Origin: CAZYXZ01 sp964651395
GTDB taxonomy: Bacteria; Actinomycetota; Actinomycetes; BP-191
Assembly (NCBI GenBank): GCA_964651395.1
Contig: CAZYXZ010000004.1
Location: forward strand, 1-64,000
DNA length: 64,000 bases
Reading direction: 5' to 3'
Position numbers and translations under genes: made by a program. Below, one piece after another: positions 51,812 to 60,739 of the stretch (positions are counted from its first letter, which is position 1; each line of letters begins with the position of its first letter). Under the pieces are notes generated by a model. It searched no databases, was not told the DNA's origin, and saw nothing but the letters and a program-made list of their open reading frames with translations.

Positions 51812-52738
51812 CTACTCGGGGAACTGCTGGCCGACGAAGGTCTCGCTCATGGACCAGAGGCGCTTGGCGTTCTCGGTGGAGCGGGAGTAGTCAGTGCGCA
51901 GGTCGCTGACGGCAGTGTCCTCGAGGTACTCACCGCCGTGTGCGTCGAGCTCGGGCGCCACCGCGGCCCAGACCTGCGTGGCGGCGCCCTGCTCGACCGA
52001 CTTGAACGGCATCGGCTTGTCCCCACCGGGCCGGGACTTGCGGCGGTCGAGGAGGTCCTTGACCGAGTCCTCGGTCAAGTGGCGGCCGAGGTTCGTCCCG
52101 ATCACGCCGGGGTGCACGGCGTACGCGTGGACGCCCTTGCCGGCCAGCCGCCGGTCCAGCTCGATCGAGAACAGGATGTTCGCCGTCTTGGACTGCCCGT
52201 AGGCGTCCCACTCGTTGTACGGCGTGGTCTCGAAGTTGGGGTCGTCCCAGAACACGTCGTGGCTGTGGTGGCCCGCCGAGGAGAGATTCACGATCCGCGA
52301 CGGTGCCGCGGCCAGCACCGACGGCAGCAGCAGGTTGGTCAGCAGGAAGTGCCCGAGATGGTTGGTGCCGAACTGCATCTCGAACCCGTCGACGGTCTGC
52401 GCCTGCGGGCAGGCCATGACGCCGGCGTTGTTCATGAGGACGTCGATCCGCGGGTACTTGTCGGCCGCCCACTTCGCGAACGTCCGCACGGACTCGAGCG
52501 AGGACAGGTCGAGGATGCCCGCGTCGAGGCTGGCGTCCGGCACCGACTCGCGGATCGCCGCCATCGCCGCGTCCGCCTTCTCCTGGTCACGCACCGCCAG
52601 CACGACATGGGCGCCCGCGCCGGCCAGCACCCGCGCCGACTCGAGCCCGAGCCCGCTGGCCGCGCCGGTGACGAGCACGGTCTTGCCGGAGAGGTCATGC
52701 CCGGCGATGACCTCGGCGGTCGTGGTCTCGAACGCCAT
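51812..52738 (-). CDS. SDR, retinol dehydrogenase/WW-oxidoreductase-like
   Basis: A 308-residue SDR of the longer RDH type. TGAASGLGLESARVLAGAGAHVVLAVRD cofactor region, NNAGVMACP, FGTNHLGHFLLTNLLLP, NLSSAGH and YGQSKTANILFSIELDRRL (YxxxK), followed by the family-typical HPGVIGTNLGRHL. The substrate may be a hydrophobic alcohol or ketone. Its start overlaps the FadD8-like stop by one base. Confidence 0.83.
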   Translation of the reverse strand: MAFETTTAEVIAGHDLSGKTVLVTGAASGLGLESARVLAGAGAHVVLAVRDQEKADAAMAAIRESVPDASLDAGILDLSSLESVRTFAKWAADKYPRIDVLMNNAGVMACPQAQTVDGFEMQFGTNHLGHFLLTNLLLPSVLAAAPSRIVNLSSAGHHSHDVFWDDPNFETTPYNEWDAYGQSKTANILFSIELDRRLAGKGVHAYAVHPGVIGTNLGRHLTEDSVKDLLDRRKSRPGGDKPMPFKSVEQGAATQVWAAVAPELDAHGGEYLEDTAVSDLRTDYSRSTENAKRLWSMSETFVGQQFPE

Positions 52739-54321
52739 CAGTTGACCTGCCTGTCCGTCGCCGCCCAGTACTGCGCGCGCAGGGCCTTCTTGTCCGGCTT
52801 GCCGAGTGCCGAGAGCGGGATCGCGTCGACGAAGTCGACGGTCTTCGGCGACTGCACCGCGCCCTTCTTCTCCTTGACCAGCGCCTGGATCTCCTCGGGC
52901 GTGACGGTCTGGTCTGCGCGGAGGACGACGACCGCCTTCACCGCCTCGCCGAACTTCTCGTCCGGTACGCCGATCACCGCGACCGCACTGACGGCGGGAT
53001 GCGTCGAGATGACGTCCTCGACCTCGCGCGGGAAGACGTTGAAGCCGCCGCTGACGATCATGTCCTTCTTGCGGTCGACGATCGTGAGGAACCCGTCGGC
53101 GTCGCTGCGTGCGACGTCACCGGTGTGCAGCCAGCCGCCCTTGAAGGCCTCGGCCGTCTCGTCGGGCTTGTTGAGGTAGCCCTTCATGATGAGTGGGCCG
53201 CGGACGCAGATCTCGCCCGGCTCACCCAGGGGAACTTCGTTGAGCTCCTCGTCGAGCAGGGCCACGTGCAACCACGGCACGGCCCGACCGCAGCTGGCCA
53301 GCCGCGCGAGGTCGCCGGCGTCGTGCTCCTCCTTGCGCATGACCGTGATGGTCATGCCGCACTCGGACTGGCCGTAGTACTGGAAGAAGATCGGGCCGAG
53401 CTTGCCGATCATCTCCGCCAGCCGGGTCGGCGACATCGCCGCGGCGCCGTAGTAAACGGTCTCCAGGGACGAGATGTCGTAGTCGCCGAACTTCGGGTGG
53501 TCGAAGAGCATGTAGAGCATCGTCGGCACGAGCATCGTCGACGTGATCTTGTACTTCTCGATCGTCGCGAGCACGAGCTCCGGCTCGAAGTGCGGCGTGA
53601 CGACGATCGCGCCGCCGCGGAGCAGTGTCGGGATGAAGAAGGCCGCACCGGCATGCGACAGCGGGGTGCAGATCAGGAACCGGAGGTCCTCGGGCCACTG
53701 CCAGTCCGCCATCTGGATCGCCGTCAGCGTCGACCCGCCGCGGTAGGTCTGCATGACGCCCTTGGGCTTGCCGGTCGTGCCGCCGGTGTAGGTCAGTCCG
53801 GTCACGTCCTCGCCGTGCATCTCCGGCGCGCGCAGCACCTGCGGCTCGAACCCGGCCGCCACGGAGAGCAGGTCGGTCGCGCCGTCGGCCGGACCGAAGG
53901 AGAGCAGCGTCTTCAGACCGGGCACCTTGGCCTGCAGCTCGAGCGCGCGCTCGGTGAACGCGGAGGAGTCGAAGACCAGCGTCTCGATGCCGGCGTCCTC
54001 GAGCACGTACGCCTGGTCGTCGACGGAGCCCATCGGGTGCAGCGCCGTGCTGCGCGTACCGGTGACCATGTTGGCGCCCATCGCGAAGAGCACCTCGGGC
54101 CGGTTCTTCGACAGCATCGCGATCGGGCTGCCGCGGCCGATGCCCAGCGACTGGTAGGCCTGCTGGTAGCGGCTGATCTCGGCGCTCACCTCACGCGCCG
54201 TGAGGATCTGGTCGCCCAGGTAGACCGCAGGTGCATCCGGGTTGCGGTTGAGCGCCGCGATGAGCAGGTCGGGCATGTACGCCGGCCGGTACAGCTCGGT
54301 GGTTTCCTGCGCGTCGACCAT
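52738..54321 (-). CDS. fadD8: Acyl-CoA synthetase, FadD8-like
   Basis: A 527-residue AMP-forming ligase. TALHPMGSVDDQAYVLEDAGIETLVFD, LTYTGGTTGKPKGVMQTY (P-loop), CTPLSHAGAAFFIPTLLRGG, YYGQSECGMTIT and LGKPDKKALRAQYW near the end are close to mycobacterial FadD8. The native acid substrate of FadD8 is not settled. The operator palindrome at 54356 lies 34 bases upstream. First of two genes with the RDH-like SDR. Confidence 0.85.
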   Translation of the reverse strand: MVDAQETTELYRPAYMPDLLIAALNRNPDAPAVYLGDQILTAREVSAEISRYQQAYQSLGIGRGSPIAMLSKNRPEVLFAMGANMVTGTRSTALHPMGSVDDQAYVLEDAGIETLVFDSSAFTERALELQAKVPGLKTLLSFGPADGATDLLSVAAGFEPQVLRAPEMHGEDVTGLTYTGGTTGKPKGVMQTYRGGSTLTAIQMADWQWPEDLRFLICTPLSHAGAAFFIPTLLRGGAIVVTPHFEPELVLATIEKYKITSTMLVPTMLYMLFDHPKFGDYDISSLETVYYGAAAMSPTRLAEMIGKLGPIFFQYYGQSECGMTITVMRKEEHDAGDLARLASCGRAVPWLHVALLDEELNEVPLGEPGEICVRGPLIMKGYLNKPDETAEAFKGGWLHTGDVARSDADGFLTIVDRKKDMIVSGGFNVFPREVEDVISTHPAVSAVAVIGVPDEKFGEAVKAVVVLRADQTVTPEEIQALVKEKKGAVQSPKTVDFVDAIPLSALGKPDKKALRAQYWAATDRQVN

Positions 54322-54355
54322 CGAGAGGTCCCTTCGTGCGGCTGCCTGGCGAGTC

Positions 54356-54370
54356 CTGACAGTCTGTCAG
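54356..54370. promoter_or_regulatory. Palindromic operator CTGAC-N5-GTCAG (site 4)
   Basis: CTGACAGTCTGTCAG, arms of seven bases around one base. It lies 34 bases upstream of the FadD8-like start and overlaps the stop of the secreted protein gene upstream. Confidence 0.72.
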
Positions 54371-55914
54371 AAACGCAGGGTGCACACGTAGGCCGATGCC
54401 GGTCGGGCCACACGCCGGGCGGCCGCCGGAGTCGGCACGGGCCGGCCGGTCGCCGGGGCCACCGACCACCGGCGCGAGACCCGCACTCCGGGGGTAGCCG
54501 GGCGAAGCCTCGGGTCCAGCTCGACCACGGTGAAGCCGTTGACCCCGCTGCCGAACCACACGTGGCCGGTGGCCGGCAGGTAGCGGACGTAGGTCCCCGA
54601 CGAGTCGTGCGTGACCTCCGCCTCCGGACCGACCGGAGGGTTGTAGTACGCGACCTCGCGCGGATGCCGCGGGTCGCGGATGTCGAACACCCGCAACCCC
54701 GAGGAGTACCACGTGATGAACACCAGGCTTGCGTCCCTGGGGTTGTCCACCGAGATGTAGTGCGTCATGTAGAGCAACAGCTGGTTCTCGGTGTCCAAGC
54801 GCGACACCGCGCAGTTCTCCGGCTGGTTCATGCCGAGTGGGATCTCGGCCACCGCGACCGGGTGCCGCTCGTCGGTGACGTCGACGATGCGACCGTTGCC
54901 ACCGGGGCAGGTCGCCTCCTCCCCGGCGATCACGTACTTGCGACCCCTGATCCGCGTGTACGTCTCGGTGTGCTGCCGCCCACCGGTCAGCTGGCTGAGG
55001 ATGCGCAGCTGCGGGTCGGCGACGTGACGCTGCACCTCGCTGACGTCGACGATCCGCAGGCCCGTGGTGGCGGCGCTCGGCAGCACCGCCGGCGTGAACG
55101 CGCCGACCACCGCGAACGGATGGCCTACGGTCTCGCCGTAGTAGCCGACGTAGGCGCGCCGCCCGTCCTCGTCCAGCTCGAGGTCGTGGCAGGTGAAGTC
55201 GCCCCAGCGGGTCACGAGCCGCGGCCGCCGCACGTCGCGCAGGTCGAGCACCGTCAGGCAGGGGCCGGTCAGCGAGATGCCGCCGTTGCCGCTGTCGGTC
55301 GCGTAGTAGAGCGTGCCGTCAGGGGAGAACTTCCCGGAGTGGGTGCCGAAGGTGAGCTCCGCCCGCGACTTGAGCGGGTCCGGCGGGTAGCCGAAGTCGA
55401 ACGCGCTGAGCAGCTTCGGGCGACGGCAGTCGCGGATGTCGTAGACGGTCACGGTCTGGCCGATCGGCACGAGCAGCAGGCCGCGCTTCGCGTTCGCGTG
55501 CAGTCCCTCGTGGATGCCGAGGATCCCGCCCTTGCCGGCCCAGGCCGGCTCCTGGAGCAGCCGCACCGTCGTCGGCCGGCGCGGGTTCGCCACGTCGATC
55601 ACCGCGACCGCGTCCGAGCCGTCGCCCGGCACCGCACGGAAGGCACACCGGTCGTACCAGGTCATCTGCGTGTCGCCGCCGCGGCCGTCGATGTCGGTCT
55701 GCCCGACCGGGCGCAGGTTGCAGGAGTAGCCGAGCTTCGAACGACCGGAGAGCTGGTCCGCCAGCGGCACCTGGCCCGGTACGCCGGTCTCGGGACGGTC
55801 GCCCGGGCCGCACTCCGCCGGGACGACGACCACCGGCGCAGGGGTGCCGCCGCCCACCGTCGGAACCGCTCCCACCAGCAGCAGCGCCACCGCCGTGAGC
55901 AGCCGCAGACGCAT
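54367..55914 (-). CDS. Secreted LVIVD-repeat beta-propeller protein
   Basis: A 515-residue exported protein. Signal peptide MRLRLLTAVALLLVGAVPTVGG. Repeats of the LVIVD type run through the mature part: VAVIDVANPRRPTTVRLL, VTVYDIRDCRRPKLLSAF, LTVLDLRDVRRPRLVTRW, LRIVDVSEVQ, GRIVDVTDERHPVAVAEI and LRVFDIRDPRHPREVAYY. The fold should be a propeller; function unknown, possibly surface binding or hydrolysis. The ATG at 55914 is favoured because the in-frame upstream ATGs lie in or beyond the operator. Cys residues suggest disulfides. Confidence 0.8.
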   Translation of the reverse strand: MRLRLLTAVALLLVGAVPTVGGGTPAPVVVVPAECGPGDRPETGVPGQVPLADQLSGRSKLGYSCNLRPVGQTDIDGRGGDTQMTWYDRCAFRAVPGDGSDAVAVIDVANPRRPTTVRLLQEPAWAGKGGILGIHEGLHANAKRGLLLVPIGQTVTVYDIRDCRRPKLLSAFDFGYPPDPLKSRAELTFGTHSGKFSPDGTLYYATDSGNGGISLTGPCLTVLDLRDVRRPRLVTRWGDFTCHDLELDEDGRRAYVGYYGETVGHPFAVVGAFTPAVLPSAATTGLRIVDVSEVQRHVADPQLRILSQLTGGRQHTETYTRIRGRKYVIAGEEATCPGGNGRIVDVTDERHPVAVAEIPLGMNQPENCAVSRLDTENQLLLYMTHYISVDNPRDASLVFITWYSSGLRVFDIRDPRHPREVAYYNPPVGPEAEVTHDSSGTYVRYLPATGHVWFGSGVNGFTVVELDPRLRPATPGVRVSRRWSVAPATGRPVPTPAAARRVARPASAYVCTLRF

Positions 55915-55916
55915 AC

Positions 55917-55931
55917 CTGACAGCATGTCAG
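55917..55931. promoter_or_regulatory. Palindromic operator CTGAC-N5-GTCAG (site 5)
   Basis: CTGACAGCATGTCAG fills almost the whole 19-base gap between the divergent starts at 55914 and 55934, so a bound protein would block both. Both transcripts would be nearly leaderless. Confidence 0.72.
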
Positions 55932-55933
55932 AC

Positions 55934-56962
55934 ATGCGCGTCTACGCCGGCATGGACCCGAGCGGGTCGCTGCGCGACGTCCCGGCGTACGCCCGCCGCG
56001 TGGAGGCGCTCGGCTTCGACGGCTTGCACGTCGCGGAGACGCTGCACGACTCGCTCGCGGTCAGCCTGCTGGTCGCCGAGCACACCGAGCGGATCACCAT
56101 CCGCACTGCGCTCACCCTCGCGTTCGTCCGCAGCCCGCTGCTCACGGCGTACACCGCCTGGGACCTGGCGCGGCTGTCGGGCGGCCGCTTCGAGCTCGGC
56201 CTCGGCACGCAGATCCGCCAGAACGTCACCGACCGCTACGGCATGCCCTGGTCTGAGCCGGTACGCCGGATGCGTGAGTACGTCGACGCCGTGCGTACGG
56301 CGTTCACCGCCTTCCGTACGGGGAAGCTCACGCCGTACGAGGGCGAGACCTACCGGCTCACGCGGCTGCAGCCGTTCTTCAACCCGGGCCCGGCCGAGAC
56401 GCGCGAGCCGACGCTGTGGCTCGGCGGCGTGAACGCGGGGATCTGCGAGCTGGCCGGCGAGGTGGCCGACGGGTTCGTGACGCACCCGACCAACTCCGAC
56501 CCGCGCTACCTCGAAGAGCTCGCGCTCCCCCACCTGCGGGTCGGTGCCGACCGCGCCGGCCGTTCACTCGACGACCTCGACGTCGTGGTCAGTCCGCCGG
56601 TGATCACCGGCGCGACCGCGGCGGCGCTGGCCGACTCGCGCGAAGGTGCGCGCCAGTCGATGGCGTTCCTGTACTCGACGCCCGCCTACCGCCGCACGCT
56701 CGAGCTGCACGGCATCGGCGAGCTCGGCGAGCAGCTCCAGCAGCTCACGCGCGACCAGGCCTGGGACCGCCTCGCCGAGGTCGTCACCGACGACGTGCTC
56801 GACCTGCTCGTCCCCGCGGGCTCGTACGACGAGCTGCCGGGCGTTCTCGCCGAGCGCTACGCCGGACTCGCCCAGGGAGTAGTGCTGCACCCACCGAAGG
56901 ACCCGGCCGACGACGAGGCGTTCGCCCGCGTCATCCGAGCGGTGCAGGATGCCGGACCATGA
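55934..56962 (+). CDS. LLM-class F420-dependent oxidoreductase
   Basis: A 342-residue luciferase-like protein. DVPAYARRVEALGFDGLHVAETLHDSLAVSLLVAEHTERITIRTALTLAFVRSPLLTAYTAWDLARLSGGRFELGLGTQ is typical of a F420-linked actinobacterial subfamily; PTLWLGGVNAGICELAGEVADGF follows. An ATG at 55925 would add three residues but falls in the operator. First gene of a plus-strand run to 61441. Substrate unknown. Confidence 0.82.
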   Translation: MRVYAGMDPSGSLRDVPAYARRVEALGFDGLHVAETLHDSLAVSLLVAEHTERITIRTALTLAFVRSPLLTAYTAWDLARLSGGRFELGLGTQIRQNVTDRYGMPWSEPVRRMREYVDAVRTAFTAFRTGKLTPYEGETYRLTRLQPFFNPGPAETREPTLWLGGVNAGICELAGEVADGFVTHPTNSDPRYLEELALPHLRVGADRAGRSLDDLDVVVSPPVITGATAAALADSREGARQSMAFLYSTPAYRRTLELHGIGELGEQLQQLTRDQAWDRLAEVVTDDVLDLLVPAGSYDELPGVLAERYAGLAQGVVLHPPKDPADDEAFARVIRAVQDAGP

Positions 56963-57846
56963 CGACTCTGTCCGTGGGCGTGCCGAACTTCGGTACGTGG
57001 CTGGGCGGCGACTGGTCGCGGCTGCTCGACCTGGCCCGGGCCGCCGAGGACGCGGGCCTGCACCGGATCGTCGTCAACGACCACCTCGTGATGGGCCGCA
57101 ACACCGACGCCTACGCGTGGGGACGCTTCCCGACGCCGCCCGAGGCGCCGTGGCTCGAACCGCTCGCCTGCCTCACGGCGATCGCCGCTGTGACCAGCCG
57201 TATCCGGCTGGGCACCGGCATCCTCATCGCACCGCTGCGCTCCGCACCGGTGCTGGCCAAGACCACGGCGACCCTCGACGTCCTGTCCGGCGGCCGGCTC
57301 GACCTCGGTGTCGGCGTCGGCTGGCAACGCGAGGAGTACGACGCCGTCGGCCTCGACTTCGAGATCCGCGGCCAGTTGCTCGACGACACGATCGGCGCCT
57401 GCCGCGCGCTCTGGACCGAGCTGCCTGCGTCGTTCACGTCGCTCACGACATCGTTCGCCGACGTGTTCTGCGCCCCCCAGCCGGTGCAGGAGCGCCTGCC
57501 GGTCTGGTTCAGCGGCACGCTGAACAGTCGCAACGTGCGTCGGATCACAGCTCTCGGCGACGGCTGGATCCCCATCATGGGCGCCACCGTCGACGACATC
57601 CGCGAGGGCGCTGCCCGGCTGCGCGCCGCGACCGACCGGCCGCTCGACGTCCAGGCGCCACCGGTCTACCTGCGCGCACCGGACAAGACTCCGGACGTCC
57701 CGGGGACCTTCGCCTCGGTCCCCGACCTGGTCGCGGCCGGCGCGACCGACGTCCTCGCCCATCTGCCGGCGTACGCGCGTGACTCGGCCGACGCTCCCCG
57801 CGTCCTTACCGAGATCGTTGCTGCCTTCGAGAAGGTGAGCCAGTGA
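56959..57846 (+). CDS. LLM-class F420-dependent oxidoreductase
   Basis: A 295-residue second luciferase-like protein of a different subfamily: LARAAEDAGLHRIVVNDHLVMG, ECLACLTAIAAV-type LEPLACLTAIAAVTSRIRLGTGILIAPLRSAPVLAKTTATLDVLSGGRLDLGVGVGWQREEYDAVG. The ATG overlaps the previous stop (ATGA), so the two enzymes are made together and may catalyse successive steps. Confidence 0.84.
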   Translation: MTTLSVGVPNFGTWLGGDWSRLLDLARAAEDAGLHRIVVNDHLVMGRNTDAYAWGRFPTPPEAPWLEPLACLTAIAAVTSRIRLGTGILIAPLRSAPVLAKTTATLDVLSGGRLDLGVGVGWQREEYDAVGLDFEIRGQLLDDTIGACRALWTELPASFTSLTTSFADVFCAPQPVQERLPVWFSGTLNSRNVRRITALGDGWIPIMGATVDDIREGAARLRAATDRPLDVQAPPVYLRAPDKTPDVPGTFASVPDLVAAGATDVLAHLPAYARDSADAPRVLTEIVAAFEKVSQ

Positions 57847-58280
57847 GCGCGAACGATGACCTCCTCGCCATCCGCAACCTCGTCGAGACGTATGCCTCGT
57901 GCGCGGACCGGCGAGACCCGGACGGGATCGCGGCGCTCTTCCTGGAGGACGGGTCGTTCACCCTCTTCCTGGTGCCCGGCACCGACCTGACCGAGCCGAC
58001 CGCGGTCCTGCACGGGCGGGACAGCATCGCCCAGGCGATGCACGCACTCGACCGGTACGACGCGACGATGCACATCATCGGCAACCACGTCGCGACGCTC
58101 GACGGCGAGCGCGCGACCGGCGAGGCGCGCTGCGTCGCCCACCACATCGTCGACGGCGTCGACCGGGTGATGCTCATCCGCTACGTCGACAGCTACATCC
58201 ACTATGACGGCGTGTGGTACTTCAACCAGCGCGTCCTCTACTGCGAGGCACTGGAGGACCGCACGTGGAACGCGGTCTGA
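57843..58280 (+). CDS. SnoaL/NTF2-like protein
   Basis: A 145-residue protein: DLLAIRNLVETYASCADRRDPDGIAALFLEDGSFTLF, GRDSIAQAMHAL, MHIIGNHVATLDGERATGEARCVAHHI and DGVWYFNQRVLYCEAL follow the SnoaL_4 pattern seen in steroid isomerase-like and dehydratase-like proteins. Conserved Tyr/Asp/His could be catalytic. GTGA overlap with the LLM gene; overlaps the next SDR by 16 bases. Confidence 0.8.
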   Translation: MSANDDLLAIRNLVETYASCADRRDPDGIAALFLEDGSFTLFLVPGTDLTEPTAVLHGRDSIAQAMHALDRYDATMHIIGNHVATLDGERATGEARCVAHHIVDGVDRVMLIRYVDSYIHYDGVWYFNQRVLYCEALEDRTWNAV

Positions 58281-59074
58281 CCGGCCAGGTCGCCGTCGTC
58301 ACGGGCGGGGCGGCCGGAATCGGCGGTGGCGTGACACGCGCACTCGCATCCGCCGGCGCGACCGTCGTCGTCAACGACATCGACGAGGCCCTGCTCGACG
58401 CGACCGCCAAGGAGGTCGGCGCGGCCGCCGTACCGGTGCCCGGCGACATCACCGATCCGGGCACCGTGGCGCGGGTGCGCGACGCGGCGACAGCGCTCGG
58501 CCGCGTCGACGTGCTGGTCAACAACGTGGGGGACTACCGGCCCTTCGCCAAGGGCTTCCTGGCCGGTGACGAGGAGCAGTGGCGGGCGCTCTACGCCGTG
58601 AACCTCGAGCACGTGTTCCGCATGACGCACGCCCTGCTCCCGACGATGGTCGCGCAAGGCGCGGGCAGCATCGTCAACGTCTCGACGGTCGAGGCCTTCC
58701 GCGGCATCCCGAACCACGCGGTCTACTCGGCCTTCAACGCCGGAGTCTCCGCGTTCACCAAGAGCCTCGCGGTCGAGGTCGCCCCGCACGGCGTCCGGGT
58801 CAACGCGATCGCCCCGGATCTGGCCGACACGTTGCAGACCCCGGCCGAGGAGATGCTGCGCGGTCGCGACCCGGAGCTGGTGAAGGCATGGGTCCCCCTG
58901 GGTCGCTTCGGCCGGCCCGACGACTACGCGCAGGTGGTGCTCTTCCTCGCCGGCGACGGCGCGCGCTTCGTCACCGGCCAGACCATCCCGGTCGACGGCG
59001 GCACGCTGTCCGCCTCCGGCTGGTACGGGCGCGCGGACGGCCGCGGCTGGACTAACCTGCCCGACCGGCCCTGA
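58265..59074 (+). CDS. Short-chain dehydrogenase/reductase
   Basis: A 269-residue classical SDR with GTG start. TGGAAGIGGGV, VVNDIDEA (NAD preference), NNVGDYRPF, NVSTVEAFRG and YSAFNAGVSA: the YxxxK position reads YSAFN, so the catalytic Lys is replaced by Asn, which is unusual. The C-terminus has the normal FVTGQTIPVDGGTLS. A catalytically altered or non-reductase role is possible. Confidence 0.78.
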   Translation: MERGLTGQVAVVTGGAAGIGGGVTRALASAGATVVVNDIDEALLDATAKEVGAAAVPVPGDITDPGTVARVRDAATALGRVDVLVNNVGDYRPFAKGFLAGDEEQWRALYAVNLEHVFRMTHALLPTMVAQGAGSIVNVSTVEAFRGIPNHAVYSAFNAGVSAFTKSLAVEVAPHGVRVNAIAPDLADTLQTPAEEMLRGRDPELVKAWVPLGRFGRPDDYAQVVLFLAGDGARFVTGQTIPVDGGTLSASGWYGRADGRGWTNLPDRP

Positions 59075-59091
59075 CGAGGAGGACGAAGCAG

Positions 59092-60012
59092 ATGGCGATG
59101 CCGGAGGAGTTCGTCGCGCTGGCGAAGTCCGTCAACAACTGGGGACGCTGGGGCGCCGACGACGAGCGCGGCACGCTCAACCTGATCACCGACGACGTAG
59201 TACGCCGCGGCGCGGCCTGCGTGCGCACCGGCAAGCGGTTCGCTCTCGGCCTGCCGCTCGGGTCGGACGGCCCGCAGATCGGCGCGGTGCCAGGGCGGTT
59301 CAACCCGATCCACACGATGATCGCGATCAACGAGTCGTCGTTCGGCCACCCGTTCTGCTCCTCGGACGACATGGCGGTCATCGCGCTGCAGGCGGCGACG
59401 CACTGGGACTCGCTCGCGCACGTGAGCTACGAGGGCCGGATCTACAACGGCCACCCGATCGACAGCATCGACGCCCACGGCGCCGCGAGGAACGGCATCG
59501 ACAAGGTCGGCCCGCTCGTCGGTCACGGCGTGCTGCTCGACGTGGCGCGCGCGCGGGGAGTGGAACGCCTGGACGGGGGCCACGCCCTCACTCCCGACGA
59601 TCTCGCGGCAGCCGAGGAGCTGGCCAAGGTCACCGTCACCGAGGGCGACATCGTGCTGCTGCGCACCGGGCACCAGACGCTGCTGCGGGCCGGGGACAAG
59701 ATGACCTACAACATCTCCGCGGCCGGCCCGTCGATGCAGTCGGTCCCCTGGTTCCACGAGCGCGGGGTCGCCGCCGTCGCCACGGACAACAGCATCTTCG
59801 AGGTGTTCCCGTGCGAGCGCGCCGACCTGTGGCTCCCGGTGCACCTGCTGCACCTCGTCGAGATGGGCCTGACCCAGGGGCAGAACTGGAACCTCGAGGA
59901 GCTGGCCGCCGACTGCGCCGACGACGGCGTCTACGAGTTCTTCCTGGACGCGACACCGCAACCGTTCGTCGGCGGTCTCGGCAGCCCGGTCAACCCCGTG
60001 GCGGTGAAGTAG
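59092..60012 (+). CDS. Cyclase/kynurenine-formamidase-family metal hydrolase
   Basis: A 306-residue protein of the bacterial cyclase family (PF04199). NNWGRWGADDERGTLNLIT near the start and THWDSLAHVSYEGRIYNG, the metal-binding HxDxxxH-type motif, define the family; GDIVLLRTGHQTLL and AVATDNSIFEVFP are typical. Members hydrolyse amides or lactones. The ATG is preceded by GAGGAGG. Co-oriented with the SDR and LLM genes. Confidence 0.82.
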   Translation: MAMPEEFVALAKSVNNWGRWGADDERGTLNLITDDVVRRGAACVRTGKRFALGLPLGSDGPQIGAVPGRFNPIHTMIAINESSFGHPFCSSDDMAVIALQAATHWDSLAHVSYEGRIYNGHPIDSIDAHGAARNGIDKVGPLVGHGVLLDVARARGVERLDGGHALTPDDLAAAEELAKVTVTEGDIVLLRTGHQTLLRAGDKMTYNISAAGPSMQSVPWFHERGVAAVATDNSIFEVFPCERADLWLPVHLLHLVEMGLTQGQNWNLEELAADCADDGVYEFFLDATPQPFVGGLGSPVNPVAVK

Positions 60013-60729
60013 ATGCGACTGCGCACCTGGGGGGTCGCCTTGGCTGTCGTCCCGCTGCTGGCCGGCTGCGGCGAGGACGCGACACCGGACGCGCTGCCGA
60101 CCGCGCCCGGGCCGGTGTTCACCTCGGAGGCGCCGATCCCGGGTTGCACCTTCCAGCCCCAGGCGCCGCCGGTCGCCACGTCGTTCAAGAGCCGCCCGCC
60201 GATGACCGTGGAGCGCGGCGAGGTCTACTACGCCACGCTGCGTACCTCCTGCGGCGAGATCGTCTGGCGGATGCCGGTGTCGCCCGCGCCGCTGACCGTG
60301 AACTCGTTCGTCACCCTGGCCAGGGCGCAGTACTTCGACGGGTCCTTCTGCCACCGGATGACCAACAGCCCCTCGCTCACCGTGTTGCAGTGCGGCGACG
60401 ACGGCGCAGGCGGCCCGGGTTACCTCTTGCCGGAGGAGAACCTGCCCAGCGCAGCCGCGCAACGCGGCGACGTGACCTATCCGCGGGGGACGGTGGCGGT
60501 CGCGCGCACGGCGGAGCCCGGCACCGGGGGCAGCCAGTTCTTCCTGGTGATCAAGGACAGCCCGCTGCCGCCGAACTACACCCTCTTCGCCAAGGTGGTC
60601 CGGGGACTCGACGTACTCGACCGGATCCTGTCCGTCGGCATCGCCGGCGGCGCGAGCGACGGCGCCCCCGCGCGCCGGATCTTCATCGAGGAGTTCACCG
60701 TCAGCAAGACGCCACCCGCGGCGACGTAG
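60013..60729 (+). CDS. Cyclophilin-type peptidyl-prolyl isomerase lipoprotein
   Basis: A 238-residue lipoprotein (MRLRTWGVALAVVPLLAGC, acylated Cys19) with a cyclophilin domain: VNSFVTLARAQYFDGSFCHRMTNSPSLTVLQCGD, RGTVAVARTAEPGTGGSQFFLVIKDSPLPPNYTLFAKVVRGLDVLDRI. The active-site Arg in FCHRM and the GSQFF motif are kept. It folds exported proteins and is likely a housekeeping gene. Starts directly after the previous stop. Confidence 0.85.
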   Translation: MRLRTWGVALAVVPLLAGCGEDATPDALPTAPGPVFTSEAPIPGCTFQPQAPPVATSFKSRPPMTVERGEVYYATLRTSCGEIVWRMPVSPAPLTVNSFVTLARAQYFDGSFCHRMTNSPSLTVLQCGDDGAGGPGYLLPEENLPSAAAQRGDVTYPRGTVAVARTAEPGTGGSQFFLVIKDSPLPPNYTLFAKVVRGLDVLDRILSVGIAGGASDGAPARRIFIEEFTVSKTPPAAT

Positions 60730-60739
60730 GCTGCCGCGC

